From the NCBI GenBank assembly GCA_934045905.1, contig OW203761.1, forward strand, positions 31,050,964 through 31,114,963: DNA of 64,000 nucleotides, read 5' to 3'. This stretch comes from Leuctra nigra. Its lineage: Eukaryota > Arthropoda > Insecta > Plecoptera > Leuctridae. Shown piece after piece: positions 13,000 through 24,390 of this stretch. The notes below the pieces were generated by a model that had not been told where the DNA came from, ran no database searches, and saw only the letters and a program-made list of their open reading frames with translations. The translations under genes and the position numbers were made by a program. Position 1 is the first letter of the stretch, and each line of letters opens with the position of its first letter.

Positions 13000-13924
13000 A
13001 TGGGTGTATTATTTGCGTGTTGGCAATGCGATATAGCTGCTTTCTTCATCGGAATATTTGCGATATTGTATTTCTACTTCGCGTTGAAGTTCAGGTATTG
13101 GAAAGTTCGCGGCGTTCCATATCTGCCGTCGACGTTCTTTGTCGGTAACCTCGGCGATGTTTTCTTCCTGCGTAAATCTATTGGTGAGGTATTTGATGAT
13201 ATTTACAAACGTCTACATGGTCACAAAGTAGGCGGAGTGTTCCAGCTTCATAGACCAACTCTTGTTCTAATAGACCCAGAAACAATCAAAACATTTCTTA
13301 CGAAAGACTTCAGCAGTTTCCACGACCGCGGCATTTATCACGACGAGGAGGGTGATCCTCTCTCTAACCATCTCTTTTTTATGAATGGACAGAAGTGGAG
13401 GAACCTCCGGGCTAAGTTGACACCGACGTTCACCTCTGGCAAGTTGAAGACGATGATGCAACCAATCCTGGATTGCGGCATGGAGTTGAAAGAGAGTGTC
13501 AAAGAAGCGGCAGAGAACGGGAAGTCAATAGAGGTCAGAGACATCACAGCAAGATACAGCACGGATGTCATCGCATCGTGCGCGTTCGGAATCCAGTGCA
13601 ACTGTCTCAAGAATCCAGACGCAGAGTTTCGCAGACGAGGACTCGAATTCGTGGCATCGAATAACATATTCCTGATCATGGGCTTCTTCATGAACGTGAT
13701 GGCTCCTTCACTGGCTGCTGTGCTGAAGTGGGGCGTCGTTCCCAAGCATCTGGCCGACTTCTTCCTCGGCATGGTCAAGGAGACAGTGGAGTTCAGGGAG
13801 AAGAACGGGGTGACTCGATCTGATTTCATGCAGTTGCTGATCCAGCTCAAGAACAAGGGATATGTGGATGTCGATGCTCACAAGGAGGGTGGCGACCACG
13901 AGAAACATGTAGAAGCAGGGCCAG
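13000..13924 (+). CDS. CYP6-type cytochrome P450, first exon only (orphan exon)
   Basis: An open 308-codon exon from ATG 13000 (context ACCATGG) to a good donor at 13925 (CAG/GTATGT), ending in phase 1 like exon 1 of the five complete paralogues. It encodes an N-terminal membrane anchor, the helix C motif WRNLR, and the conserved endings FMQLLIQLKNKGYVDVD and a short acidic linker. A longer reading frame to 12979 starts at TTG and is not supported by the paralogues. No exon 2 (AGFETS), exon 3 (ExxR, haem) or exon 4 is visible before the next P450 piece at 15906 or before the receptor gene at 17164. It is therefore either a decayed gene that lost its 3' half, or a first exon spliced to the exons at 22597 and beyond. 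By itself it cannot make a haem-binding enzyme. Confidence 0.8.
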
Positions 13925-14960
13925 GTATGTAGTTATATGCTGTTATTAATTACCATGCAATAGTCTTGACCAAAGGGGTTATTAATAATAATAACAATAA
14001 TATCTTACAAATTGATATGTTTCGCTACTTCAAATCATAGAGGTCAAACAATACCAGACTTTGGACGATTAACGAACTTGACTTTATTAAAAGTCTCACT
14101 ATTTCAATCACTTTTTACTTAGATTTAGTGATAATCATCAGGAGAAATTCGACCAATAACAATAAAAAAAATAGTGACATACAAATTTCAAGTGCAAAAA
14201 GAAACTCGACGAAGTGATGTGAAGGAATGGCAAAGTGATTCAGATCACTTAGTCAAAATCTTTTACATTTTCGTAGGCCCAATGGAAATTTTTTCTCTTT
14301 TCCACTTATAATTTGTCTATGTAACTTTTAATTTTTCCATTTGAATAGTAGGTAAATGAAGTAATAAAGTAAGTTTGTGAATCGTCCAAAGTATTGCATT
14401 ATTTGATAACATCCAAACCAAATCCAAACTTACAATCAAAAGATGAGAAATAATCTTGTAGAGCGGTCGCTTCACGCCAGCCAAGTCGTACGTCGCGCAC
14501 ACTCTCACACAACAAATCTATAGGTACCGTTAAAATGCCTAGCCAAAGATATTATGAACACTCCGTTGTATTCATAATATGGTAAATTTACGATATTTAC
14601 GCTTATCGTAAAATTACCCATTATATCTTGATCGAGTACCAAAGTTAAATATGTCTAGCACAGAGCTAGACAGGCTTTCTAGGTCTAGCTAGCTGATAGT
14701 ATTTGGTAGGGAAGGCCAGAGGTTACAAAGAAAGATGTTTGATGGTGGCACTTGTATATATGCGTTGGTGGGGAATAATTACTTGAAGATTAATTTGATC
14801 GTTTGATCAAAGAGGATGGAGTGTACAGAGCAGCAACAGGGCTTGTGTAAATGTCATAAGAACTGTGATCGTTGATCATTTGATATGCCGGTATTACCAT
14901 TAGTTTAAGCTACAGTTTGCTTAAGCTCCACTTCAGAAAACTCGTTGTATTACCATTATA
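13925..14960. other. Intron-like or intergenic stretch without P450 exons
   Basis: AT-rich and searched by eye for AGFETS, ETLRKYPP and FGEGPR coding on the + strand; none found. A fragment of the composite-element terminus (GAGCGGTCGCTTCACGCCAGCC, related to the hairpin end) lies at about 14459-14500. Confidence 0.5.
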
Positions 14961-15782
14961 CCGGGTGGCGCAAAAAAAAATCCCCTTGATTGAGAGGTCA
15001 CTTTATCGAAACTATTATAGATAGGATCCTGAAATTTGTACACATATTAGAAAACATACCAAAATTTAATATGTGCAAGTTTCAAAAACATTACTATTGT
15101 AGAAAAAAAGTTACAGCTGTTCAAATTTGGTTGTCAAAAAATTGATTAAACGGAGCTCAAATAGCGCCCGTCGAGAAAACTTCCAATGGCCGGGACGCTG
15201 TTTCTTCAAAACTACTCAAGATATCAAGCTGAAAATTTCAAATTATATTCAAAATAGATTATGATCGATGGTGTTAAAATTTCAATCAATTTGAATGAAT
15301 GAAACGAAAATCATGGAATCTTGATATTGAGCTTGAAAACAGAATAGTGGGAAAAGGATCACTTTTATAACGTGTGTAATAAAAGTTTAGAAATAATCTT
15401 CATTTTCTGATTTTACGCTCAACTTCAAGATTACATAATTTTCGTTCCATTAATTCAAATTAAATGAAATTTGTACACAATCGATCTTAATATATTTTCA
15501 ATATAATTTGAAATTTTCAGCTTGATATCGTAAGTAGTTTTGAAGAAACAGCGTCCCGGCCATTGGAAGTTTTCTCGACGCGCGCTATTTGAGCTCCGTT
15601 CAATCAATTTTTTGACAACCAAATTTTAACAGCTGTAACTTTTTTCCTACAACAGTAATGTTTTTTAAACTTGCACATATTACATTTTGGTATGTTTTCT
15701 AATATATGTACAAATTTCAGAATCCTATCTATAATTGTTTAGATATAGTGACCTCTCAATCAGTTTTTTTTGCGCCACCCGG
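14961..15782. mobile_element. Full-length palindromic element flanked by TA
   Basis: An 822-bp element whose ends CCGGGTGGCGC and GCGCCACCCGG are exact complements; TA precedes and follows it. The inverted relation extends far inward through most of each half (for example AACTTCCAATGGCCGGGACG near 15179 against CGTCCCGGCCATTGGAAGTT near 15552). It contains no credible ORF. The TA flanks fit a Tc1/mariner-type insertion. It sits directly upstream of the truncated P450 at 15906, and its arrival may have accompanied loss of that gene's 5' end. Confidence 0.85.
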
Positions 15783-15905
15783 TATTATGAAATTTAATTT
15801 TGGAGTTCCTCAGTTTAAATTAACTTCAGTTCAGGCTACATTGACTGCATGGTTTTTAAGCCATCATTCAGCAGTCATTCAGCAGTCATTCAGTTTTGTT
15901 TGGCC

Positions 15906-16617
15906 ATGTACAAGTTGCTTGATGGAACCATGTGTGGAGGTGTCTATCAACTCCACAGGCCTGCTCTTCTTCTCAGAGATCCAGAAACAATAAAATACTT
16001 TTTAACGAAAAATTTCGCACATTTCCACGACAGAGGAATTAACGCCGACGAGAAAAATGATCCGCTGGCCATGAACGTATTCGTCTTGAGTGGTCAAAGA
16101 TGGCGGAACCTCCGAGCAAAGCTAACTCCAACCTTCACCAGCGGCAAGTTAAAAATATTGCTCCAGACGGTTCTGGATTGCGGTCTGGAGTTGGCAGATG
16201 TCGTCAAACAGGAAGCGAATATCATCGAAGTGAAGGATCTCACCTCCAGATTCACAACTGACGTCATTTCCTCTTGCACCTTCGGGATTCAGTGCAACTC
16301 CCTCAACGACCCCGATGCTGAATTTCGAGTCCATTGCGCTCTTATGAGCCCTACTGCAATGCAGTCGATCGGTTTACTCTTGGCCTTCTTGGTACCTTCT
16401 GTGAGTGCCATCTTGAAGTTAGGAGGAACTCCTAAACCGCAGTCGGACTTCTTCCGCGCAATGGTGAGAGAGACAGTTGAATATCGCGAGAAGAATAACG
16501 TGACACGCTATTCATGACGTGACTTCATGCAGTTGCTGATACAACTAAAAAACAAGGGTTATGTGGATGTTGATGCTGACAAAGACAGGGACGAGAACTC
16601 ACAGGCTCTAGAACCAG
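15906..16617 (+). pseudogene. CYP6-type P450 exon 1 fragment, 5'-truncated and interrupted
   Basis: Homology to the neighbouring P450s starts at MYKLLDGTMCGGVYQLHRP and runs through the helix C motif WRNLR to VDVDADKD and a phase-1 donor at 16618 (CAG/GTAGG). The first 65-70 residues, including the membrane anchor, are missing; the sequence upstream is repetitive (a CAGCAGTCATT-type repeat) and then mobile-element DNA. Near 16511, where paralogues read NNVTRNDFMQ, an in-frame 9-nt insertion brings in TGA (16515-16517); the frame then continues correctly. No exons 2-4 follow. Three independent defects make this a pseudogene. Confidence 0.88.
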
Positions 16618-16759
16618 GTAGGATCGTAATCACTATTTAGTATTTGATTAGAGAAACAGCTCTTGATTAGAGAATTATTGAATCAATGGTTTACAGGTAC
16701 TAATTATGTAATTTATGTATGGGGTGTTACTAGTAGGAAATTTGAATTGGTATACATTT

Positions 16760-16806
16760 ACTAACAAACATACAAACAAACAAACAAACAAAGAAAGAAA
16801 CAAACA
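16760..16806 (+). repeat. (AAAC)n microsatellite
   Basis: A run of AAAC units with two AAAG variants, between the broken P450 piece and the odorant receptor. Confidence 0.85.
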
Positions 16807-17163
16807 CAATTTTGTTACTTTTAACAGTTACTTCGAACGAGTCACTATCAGACATGTGAAAAATTATAGCTGTGCAAAACAAGGCATTGAAATATGGACA
16901 CAATGTCGAACATATAAGAACTAATAATTTTATGGATTTGTGGAACAAAACTTTTGGTTGCAGTATTTATAGCTTTTAAAGTGGATGCGAGGAAACTCTT
17001 CCGAAACACTACGTGAATTATTTGAAGAATTTGTTAGGCTGTAAATCAATATAACTAAAGTACTTTAGCTAAACAAGTAAGACGTTGTGTCAGTCTATAC
17101 CTTGTAGTTCATATTAAAGGTCGTACTTCGTTTTGTTCTCGGTAACTTAATACTGTAATAAAA

Positions 17164-20100
17164 ATGAAGTATTTAGTGTTGAATGTGAAGCTATTTCGAT
17201 TTTTTGGTAAGTTCAGAGACCATCAGTTTTGTTTCAGGGATTTTTCAATTTAAAATCTCTAATTATTAATTGTTATTGCTATTAACACCGTCTGATGTCT
17301 TATCGTGAATCTTCTAGGGTTGTGGCCAAGAGATAATAGCTGCTCTCTCTGGAGCTATTACCTTCATCAAATAATGCCGATAATCGTCCTCTTCGAGGCA
17401 ACCTTTAATATGACATGCAACCACATGATTGACATATATATGAACTCAAATGATAGGCTTGCTGTTGTGGAGAGCTTGATTATGATTCTTCTTAAATCTG
17501 TGGCAATAAGCAAACTAGCTGCATTATTTTTTCAAAAGAATAAAGTTGAAACCGCAGTAAAAAATATGAACGTTTTGATAGAGCAATCAGAACTTCGTAT
17601 GGGTTCTAACGATTATCAGAAAACAAAATTAGAAAGAGCAGATAGAATATCTAACTTATTAACAAAAGGACAACTAATACTTTTTGCTACTTGTGGTTCA
17701 TTGTTCCTAATAACAATAATACCACTTTGCGTATCACATCGAATCTTTATAATAAGGTAAGAGTAATTGTAGTGTATTTGGTGCAAATTTGTTGTTTTCG
17801 CAATTAATACTTGATGTATTTCTACTCTGCCAGAGGATGGTACCCATATGATGCATATCAGTCGCCTCATTATGAGTTAACACTTGCCGGAATCTCATTG
17901 TCGATGATGATGGAGTTGATGGCGATCGGAATCTGTGACACTTTCTTTGCCAATGTGCTCATCCATCTCATCACTCAGTTGCAAATACTGCAGTACAATC
18001 TGAGAAATATTCACCAATATTCGGTGCAGAGAGCAAACGAGAAGACACGAATGAAGGTAGCAAAACTTCAACAAAACCGCAAAACTTCAGCTAATCTACA
18101 AAACCGTTCAGTCAGTTTCGATTTTCGATTTCTGAAAGCTAGACATGTTTATATTAATCGGCCTGTGAAGAGGCACAAAAGAGAGAAAATCAGCGTGACA
18201 AAATATAACAAAAATACATCTTTACCGAGAGTAAATGAAGATTATGGGAATTTGACAGAAGCAAGTAAAAGTGAAATTCACTTCGAAACACAAGCAAGTC
18301 TCATTGAATGTATTAAGCAGCACCAAGATTTGTTAAGGTAATTTTATTGTAGTTAATTTAAAATTCTAACAAAACAATGACAAAATTAAATAATTAATGA
18401 CATTTCTACTTTTCGTAACAGTTACGCAAATACTTTGCTTCCGCTATTTCACCCCATTCTAGGCAGCCAGTACATATGTAACGCTTCTCTCACTGCTCTT
18501 TTGGGGTTGTATGTATTTTCAGTAAGTACATAATCACTATTAACATCATCAACGGTAAGGTAACAATGTTGATAGCTAGTGGTTCAGAGTATATGGTTGA
18601 TGTATTGTATTTGTATGTGTTATAAAATGTTCCAGATACCAGCCATGGATATTAAAGCTTACGGAATGATTCAAGTTCTCTTGGGATGTCTATTTGAGTT
18701 CTATATATTTTGCTGGTTGTCTGAGGCGTTAACAAGAGAGGTGAGCTGTGAACGATTGTGTGTTATAAATAATAAAAGATAGTTTATCCGCCATTCTAGA
18801 CAGAAACGGTTTCCGTATTGTATTAATTATTGATTGCGCGCTGTTCGTGCGAGCACACTTGTTGGTTTAAATAACAGTGTAGATGGCACCATATCGAGTT
18901 CAAAAGAAATGTATACAACCACTTCGTCGATTACCGATTGACTCCACTTCTGAAAATCGCGCAGACAATGGATTTAACCGTCTGGAAATCAGAAAATATC
19001 AGTTTTGTACTCTTAGCTATGTTTATTTATGTACGTTCGACAAATCATAAAACGGTATTTGAGCGAAACGGATTGGCTGCTGGTCAGGTTCCTTGACAAT
19101 CTCATTAATAAAATTATCAATGAAATCAGAGCTCCCCTACTAGAGTTAGATGACGAGTTCAGAGCTTAGACTTCATCGGATGATTCCATCAAAACTTTTT
19201 CAGCCAATCCGTATCTTTCGAATACCGTTTTATCTTATTTGGCCTTTTTTACATCCTTTAATTATTTATAATGAAAATCCTGTTGTGAGATGTGCTGTAT
19301 TTTGTTGCGTAAAGGTACAATCCTGAAAGAAAACCCAACGTACATTCTACATATTCGCCAAGTAGATATTGTCTACTTTTATTTGAACTAAATATTTGTA
19401 TCAATATTCTTTAATATAAACATGTTGCACTCTTGGTATATTTAGGCATACTTAAATTCAAGCATTTTTACAAACGTTTAGAGATATTCCAAAATTGTCA
19501 GTACAAATGGAAGTCAACAAACTGGGCACAATTACAATTCGATTGCATTACATTGAGTTGTAAGCAGTTTTCTTTTCAATAAATCATATGATTTGGTAAA
19601 CGAAAGAACAATCAGCCGTGTGTAAAAATAGCACTGAACTTGAATTTCAGACCTATAACATACTGTATGCTACATTCGATAGTGATTGGATTTCACAACC
19701 GAAGAGTTTTCGCCAAATGATTCGCATTATGATGACGAGAGCCAACACGCCCACCACGCTCGTGGTCGGTGGATTCATCACGTTGTCACTCGAGAAGTTC
19801 TCGGATGTACGTAACAATTCAGACGGCCGAGTTACCGTATAATCCATCCTGGTATCTTCCAATTAATACATAGTCTGCTGGAAAATCGGACGTAGAGGGT
19901 GGCGATTTCGAATGTTTCGGGAAGGGGATGGGGGGGGGGGGAGTATTGAATTGTACCTGAGAGTACGATCAAGTACGATGATAGCACGCTGGTCCTTTTA
20001 GTTATTTGTTTTCATATTTTGTTGATTGACATGCATTGCTATTTTCGGAGATACCTAATTTTATCTTTGTTAATCTATTATTATTATATTTTTACAGGTA

Positions 20101-20172
20101 ACAAAAGGCGCATATTCTTTATTCGCAGTTTTGGACAAAATTATGTCTAAGGTTGGGATGTCCGACCAATGA
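17164..20172 (+). CDS. Insect odorant receptor (7tm_6 family)
   Basis: Seven exons: 17164-17206, 17318-17756, 17834-18337, 18422-18521, 18636-18740, 19651-19806, 20098-20172; total 1422 nt, 473 aa, with every junction GT-AG and in frame. The start is the first ATG of a short exon encoding MKYLVLNVKLFRFF, joined to GLWPRDNS, a typical receptor N-terminus. Several hydrophobic helices follow. The C-terminus has the family signature: SDWISQPKSFRQM, then LVVGGFITLSLEKF, then GAYSLFAVLDKIM. These proteins form ligand-gated cation channels with the co-receptor Orco in olfactory neurons; this one is not Orco by sequence. Exon 3 carries an unusually long basic hydrophilic loop (about residues 226-311). 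The gene lies inside the P450 array, same strand. A poly(A) signal AATAAA is at 20220-20225. Confidence 0.9.
19049..19231 (+). repeat. Short TIR element in odorant receptor intron 6
   Basis: Imperfect terminal inverted repeats of about 30 bp begin AAAACGGTATTTGAGCG on the left and end AATACCGTTTT on the right, with GATTGGCTG/CAGCCAATC further in. An inverted-orientation relative is at 29861-30038 and a fragment at about 5576-5665. Confidence 0.75.
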
Positions 20173-20772
20173 TCAAACAGATTAATACTCAAGGAGATAT
20201 AAAATATTAATAGTTTCAAAATAAAACTGCAAGAAACGGTTCTTCACGAACTAGAGGAACTGGATTCGTCCTACATGGAACTTCATTGTGTGAAGTGAAA
20301 CTATAGTTATTTTACACCATGCTCGTAATTTTAACTCACTGAATACTCACTGAATACTCACTAACTCACTGAACTCGCGTTTATATGTAGGTAAACAGAA
20401 GAGTTTATTTTCTTTAGAAGTAAATACACTAAGGATCATCGAAAGTTTTTGTTTTTAAAAGTAATATACGAGTTTCCATTCGTATAGAGTAATTTTGTGG
20501 AAATGTATTTAAATAAATTTATGTAAGTTGCATGAAAATGTGCAATGATCTATGTCTGTTCTAAGTACCTAATCATGATTTGCAAAATATTAAGGAATGT
20601 AAAAGTGAATGATAGCTGATTGCAAATGTTTGTGTCGTAAGAGTGGAGTGACTTGCGACTTGGCTCTTATCTCCTCCCACCCCACCACCGAATCCGCTCC
20701 GGACAAAATACACCACCGGACCATCTCCACATGAAGACCTTCAACCTACCTTGAAGGTCCATTCGGCTTCTC
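20173..20772. other. Receptor 3' flank and P450 promoter region
   Basis: No further gene. Short repeats of ACTCACTGAATACTC lie near 20333-20370. GC content rises in the 150 bp before the TATA box of the next P450. Confidence 0.4.
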
Positions 20773-20782
20773 TATATATAAG
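20773..20782 (+). promoter_or_regulatory. TATA box of P450 gene at 20945
   Basis: TATATATAAG lies about 165 nt upstream of the ATG, in a promoter-like rise of GC content. An initiator-like TTATTCGGCATTCGG is about 25-35 nt downstream, a normal spacing. This is the clearest core promoter in the array. Confidence 0.6.
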
Positions 20783-20944
20783 TAATATCAAGTTGTTGCG
20801 TCATCTTATTCGGCATTCGGCAAATTACGACGTTTTATCTCGTCGCTGGACCGAGGCCACCACAATTATTATCATCTCAGTCTACATCCAGCTGTATGGT
20901 GAGACATCTCACTTAATAGATTGAGAATCTTTCTAACGATAATA

Positions 20945-23900
20945 ATGGCGCTCATATTTGACTGGTGGCTACATGATGTGACTGCAATATTCGTTGGTCT
21001 CTTTGCTGTTTTATATCTATTTTTTTATGTGAAGTTTACATACTGGAAGAAACGCGGGATCCCTTATTTGGAAGGAACATTCTTGTTTGGGAATCTTTAC
21101 GAAACTCTGATCATGAAAAAGTCGATGAGCGAAGTGTTTGAAGATATTTACAATCGTCTGAAGAACCACAAATACGGCGGTGCGTTTCAACTTCATCGAC
21201 CGACACTGGTTTTGAGAGATCCAGAAACTATCAAAATCTTCTTGACAAAGGATTTCAGTCATTTCCATGATCGTGGAATACATTTCGATGTGGAGAAGGA
21301 TCCGCTGTCGGGTCATCTCTTCCTGATGCCAGGACAGAAGTGGAGAAACCTTCGGGCCAAGTTGACTCCGACGTTCACCTCCGGGAAGATGAAGATGATG
21401 TTCCAGACCATCCAGAAGTGCGGTCTGGAGTTGAAGGATTGCGTCAAGGCGGAGGCGAATAAGGGAGGAACGATTGAAGTGAAGGATCTGGCAGCTAGTT
21501 TCTCGACAGACGTGATTGCTTCGTGTGCGTTTGGATTCAAGTGCAACGCTCTTAAAGATCCGAACGACGTGTTTCGTGCTAAAGGAAGAGAGCTTATGCA
21601 TCCCCCATTAATTATTGTGTTCGGATTTTTCTTGAACGTTTTGGTACCGGCAGTAGGAGCTTTGGTAAACTTAGGGAACCTTCCGAAAGGTGTTTCCGAT
21701 TTCTTCCGCAATGTCGTAAAGCAGACTGTGGAGTACAGAGAAAATAACAACATCACTCAAAACGATTTCATGCAGTTGCTGATACAATTGAAGAACAAGG
21801 GGTACGTTGACGTTGACAAAGATGGCGTCTCCGCACAACCTGGTCTCGACGAAGATCATCATGAAGGTAGCATAGCATCACGCATACGAGTGGATTTGCA
21901 CTTTATCTTTAGTACTGTGTTATCGTACTACATCATATTTATAATCTGCCCAGCTCTTCAGCTTTAAAGATCATTAACACGGGGTATATTATTTATAAAC
22001 GGTAGATGATAGAATATCATATGGAACGTTAGTACATTGCACTGTCACACAATTTATAAGAACTCGTACTGTTTATTTTCATTATATAATAATCTTTTTT
22101 TAATAAAAAAAAGACTCTGCCTCACAAATAAGGTTGCTAATAAGCACAGAATAATAATCAACATAAATGAAACTAATTAACACAAAGTGAACTAAAACTA
22201 CCAATAACAAATTATAAAGTTGATTACGAAAAAATCTTATAGAACCTTTCAAAACTAACAATACAAAATTCCTAATATTTACAATTGAAAAACGTGGGCA
22301 AAATTCGTCAAAATTCGGCAAAACAGCGGAATGGTTCCTCGAGCGCCAATGAAAAGACCGATGACCTCGATATTTTATAGTGTTAGGCATTATTCAGAGC
22401 ACCATCCTCATCTTATTTAAATGTTAACATAATTTAAACGAACCCGTGTATATTAATGACAACATTTTGGGAGTACACATTTGTTGAGTCAACCAAAACA
22501 ACTGGTTCCAAAGGTTGAAAGGATCACGTACATTTGGAAAGATATTGTATTTATAAGTGAAGTTGTTTAATTGACACGTGTTTGTTCTCTCTACAGACGC
22601 TCTGAAGAAGCTGACTATGGATGAGGTGGCGGCTCAAGCGTTCGTCTTCTTCATCGCCGGCTTCGAGACCTCGTCGACCACCGCCAGCTTCTGTCTGTAC
22701 GAGATGGCCTTGAATCCAGACATCCAGGCTCGCGTCCAGCAGGAGATAGACGAGGTCCTGGCGAAACATGGCGGACAAGTCACCTACGATGCGATACAGG
22801 AGATGGAATATCTGGACAGGGTTGTGTCGGGTGAGAGTCTTTCGGAATCTATGGTTACTTTCATTTGAAGAAGGATATCATCCAGGACTTGTTTCTTACT
22901 GTCAAGAATTGTAACACAAGTTTTTTTTATTATCACACAAGGATTGATTAATAAAATACAATTTTTACACAAAAAGTACTCTCTTCATGGGAACAAAACT
23001 ACAGTATACAGTAGTGTTTTCTACTCTAAGGAAGTATACAGTATAGTATACAGTAAGTGTACACTAAATACACTTTTTACATAGTTTGTTTTTCTTCCAG
23101 AAACTCTTCGCAAGTACCCACCTGTTGGCATCCTGAACCGCGAGTGTACGATTGCTTACAAGTTGCCTGACAGCGACGTGGTGTTGGAACCCGGCACTCA
23201 GGTGGTGGTGCCAGTCCTGGCGCTGCATCACGACCCTCTGTACTTCCCAGAGCCGGAGAGGTTCGATCCAGAGAGGTTCAAGTCAGAGGCCAAGAATGCT
23301 CGCCACCATTACACCTACCTGCCGTTCGGAGAGGGACCCAGGATATGCATTGGTACGTGGAGAGTTGAAATCACGTGGAACAATTTTCTCTGGGAGCTCT
23401 GCGAATGATCGACAACTACAAATCATACAGCACGCTTGTATGTGTGTTGATCATTCGTCACAATGTTGGTAGTTGTAGAGCCATACAATGTATGGCTCTC
23501 TAGTTAGATGTACGTGTATCAGCTAATGAAGCGAGTTCCGTGTAGATGATAGCACATATTTGTGATAGTGATGACAATAATTTGACTATGTTCGTGTTGA
23601 TTATATCCAATAATTATCATTTCTCGTGTTATGGCAAGTAGCTGAACTATGAGTTTGATTAATAAAGGAACAGTTTTCATTTTAACTTGCAGTGCGTTAG
23701 ATTATGTTTAAAATGAAAAAAATCATCGCTACTGGCAACCCTTCAGTTTCTAACTTGTAAGTATGAAATGAGCACATACGGTGCAATGTTTGATTCAATT
23801 AATTGAGTTAGAACATATCAGTGTTTAGAACAGGTTCCATGCAATTTCTTGAGTCAATAATGTACTCATATTTTGCTGCACAGTTACATTCGTTGAACCA

Positions 23901-24390
23901 TAGATTTAAGGTTAAACTTTTGTGGTTGTACGAAAATGTTCAACTCAATGAAGATAATGAAATTGAACCGTGTAAATTTGTTTTTTACAAATCAAATTCA
24001 ATTTGACTCAAAGCTAGAAAATTATAGAATTGGCATTGCTATCAGTTGTAATTTTTATATTTTGCATTGTTCGCAATGAATTAGTTTCACAGAAGCATGT
24101 TTCTTCATGCGATGTATGTAAGTCAACAATTAACTCGCTGTATTTGTTTTCTTCAATTTCGCGTCTAGCCGGTTAAATTCGTTGAACCTATGGTTGAACT
24201 AAAAGGTTAATTGAATATTTCAGGGATGCGATTCGGATTGATGCAGACGAAGATCGGTCTCATCTCTCTGCTCGGGAGCTACGAGTTCCGAGTGTCCGAG
24301 AAGACGAAGATTCCTCTCGTGCTGGACCCCAAGTCGTTCACACTCAGCCCTGAGGGAGGCGTCTATCTGCAGATTGTCAACAGAGAATAA
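20945..24390 (+). CDS. CYP6-type cytochrome P450, complete (array gene 1)
   Basis: Exons 20945-21866, 22597-22830, 23101-23352, 24224-24390; 1575 nt, 524 aa; all introns phase 1. ATG 20945 matches the paralogue starts, whereas the longer frame begins at TTG. Motifs in order: N-terminal membrane anchor (about residues 10-33), basic hinge YWKKRGIPY, helix C WRNLR (W133, R137), helix I AGFETSS (328-334), helix K ETLR (386-389, codon for E split by intron 2), PERFDPERF, haem loop FGEGPRICIG with ligand Cys468, and a last exon GMRFGLMQTKIG. Known for the family: NADPH-dependent monooxygenase on the ER membrane, often acting on insecticides and plant toxins; the substrate here is unknown. Exon 3 differs at only one of 252 positions from that of the next gene. 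Confidence 0.95.
22092..22396 (-). mobile_element. Probable non-LTR retrotransposon 3' remnant in intron 1
   Basis: On the minus strand a short frame reads IEVIGLFIGARGTIPLF before a stop. This resembles the C-terminal end of LINE reverse transcriptase ORFs, which often have a V(I/V)GA.G.(I/V) patch followed by a 3' UTR. An A/T-rich tail follows at 22092-22115. The match is by eye and short. Confidence 0.45.

Noticed and set aside
13338..13856. Long antisense frames over P450 exon 1 (also over 21313-21756, 26359-26850, 57343-57705)
   Set aside because: They recur opposite every P450 exon 1 because of shared codon use, have no start context or domains, and mirror the real coding strand.
16760..16806. 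Simple repeats as possible CRISPR-like arrays
   Set aside because: These are uniform microsatellites without spacers, in a eukaryotic genome.
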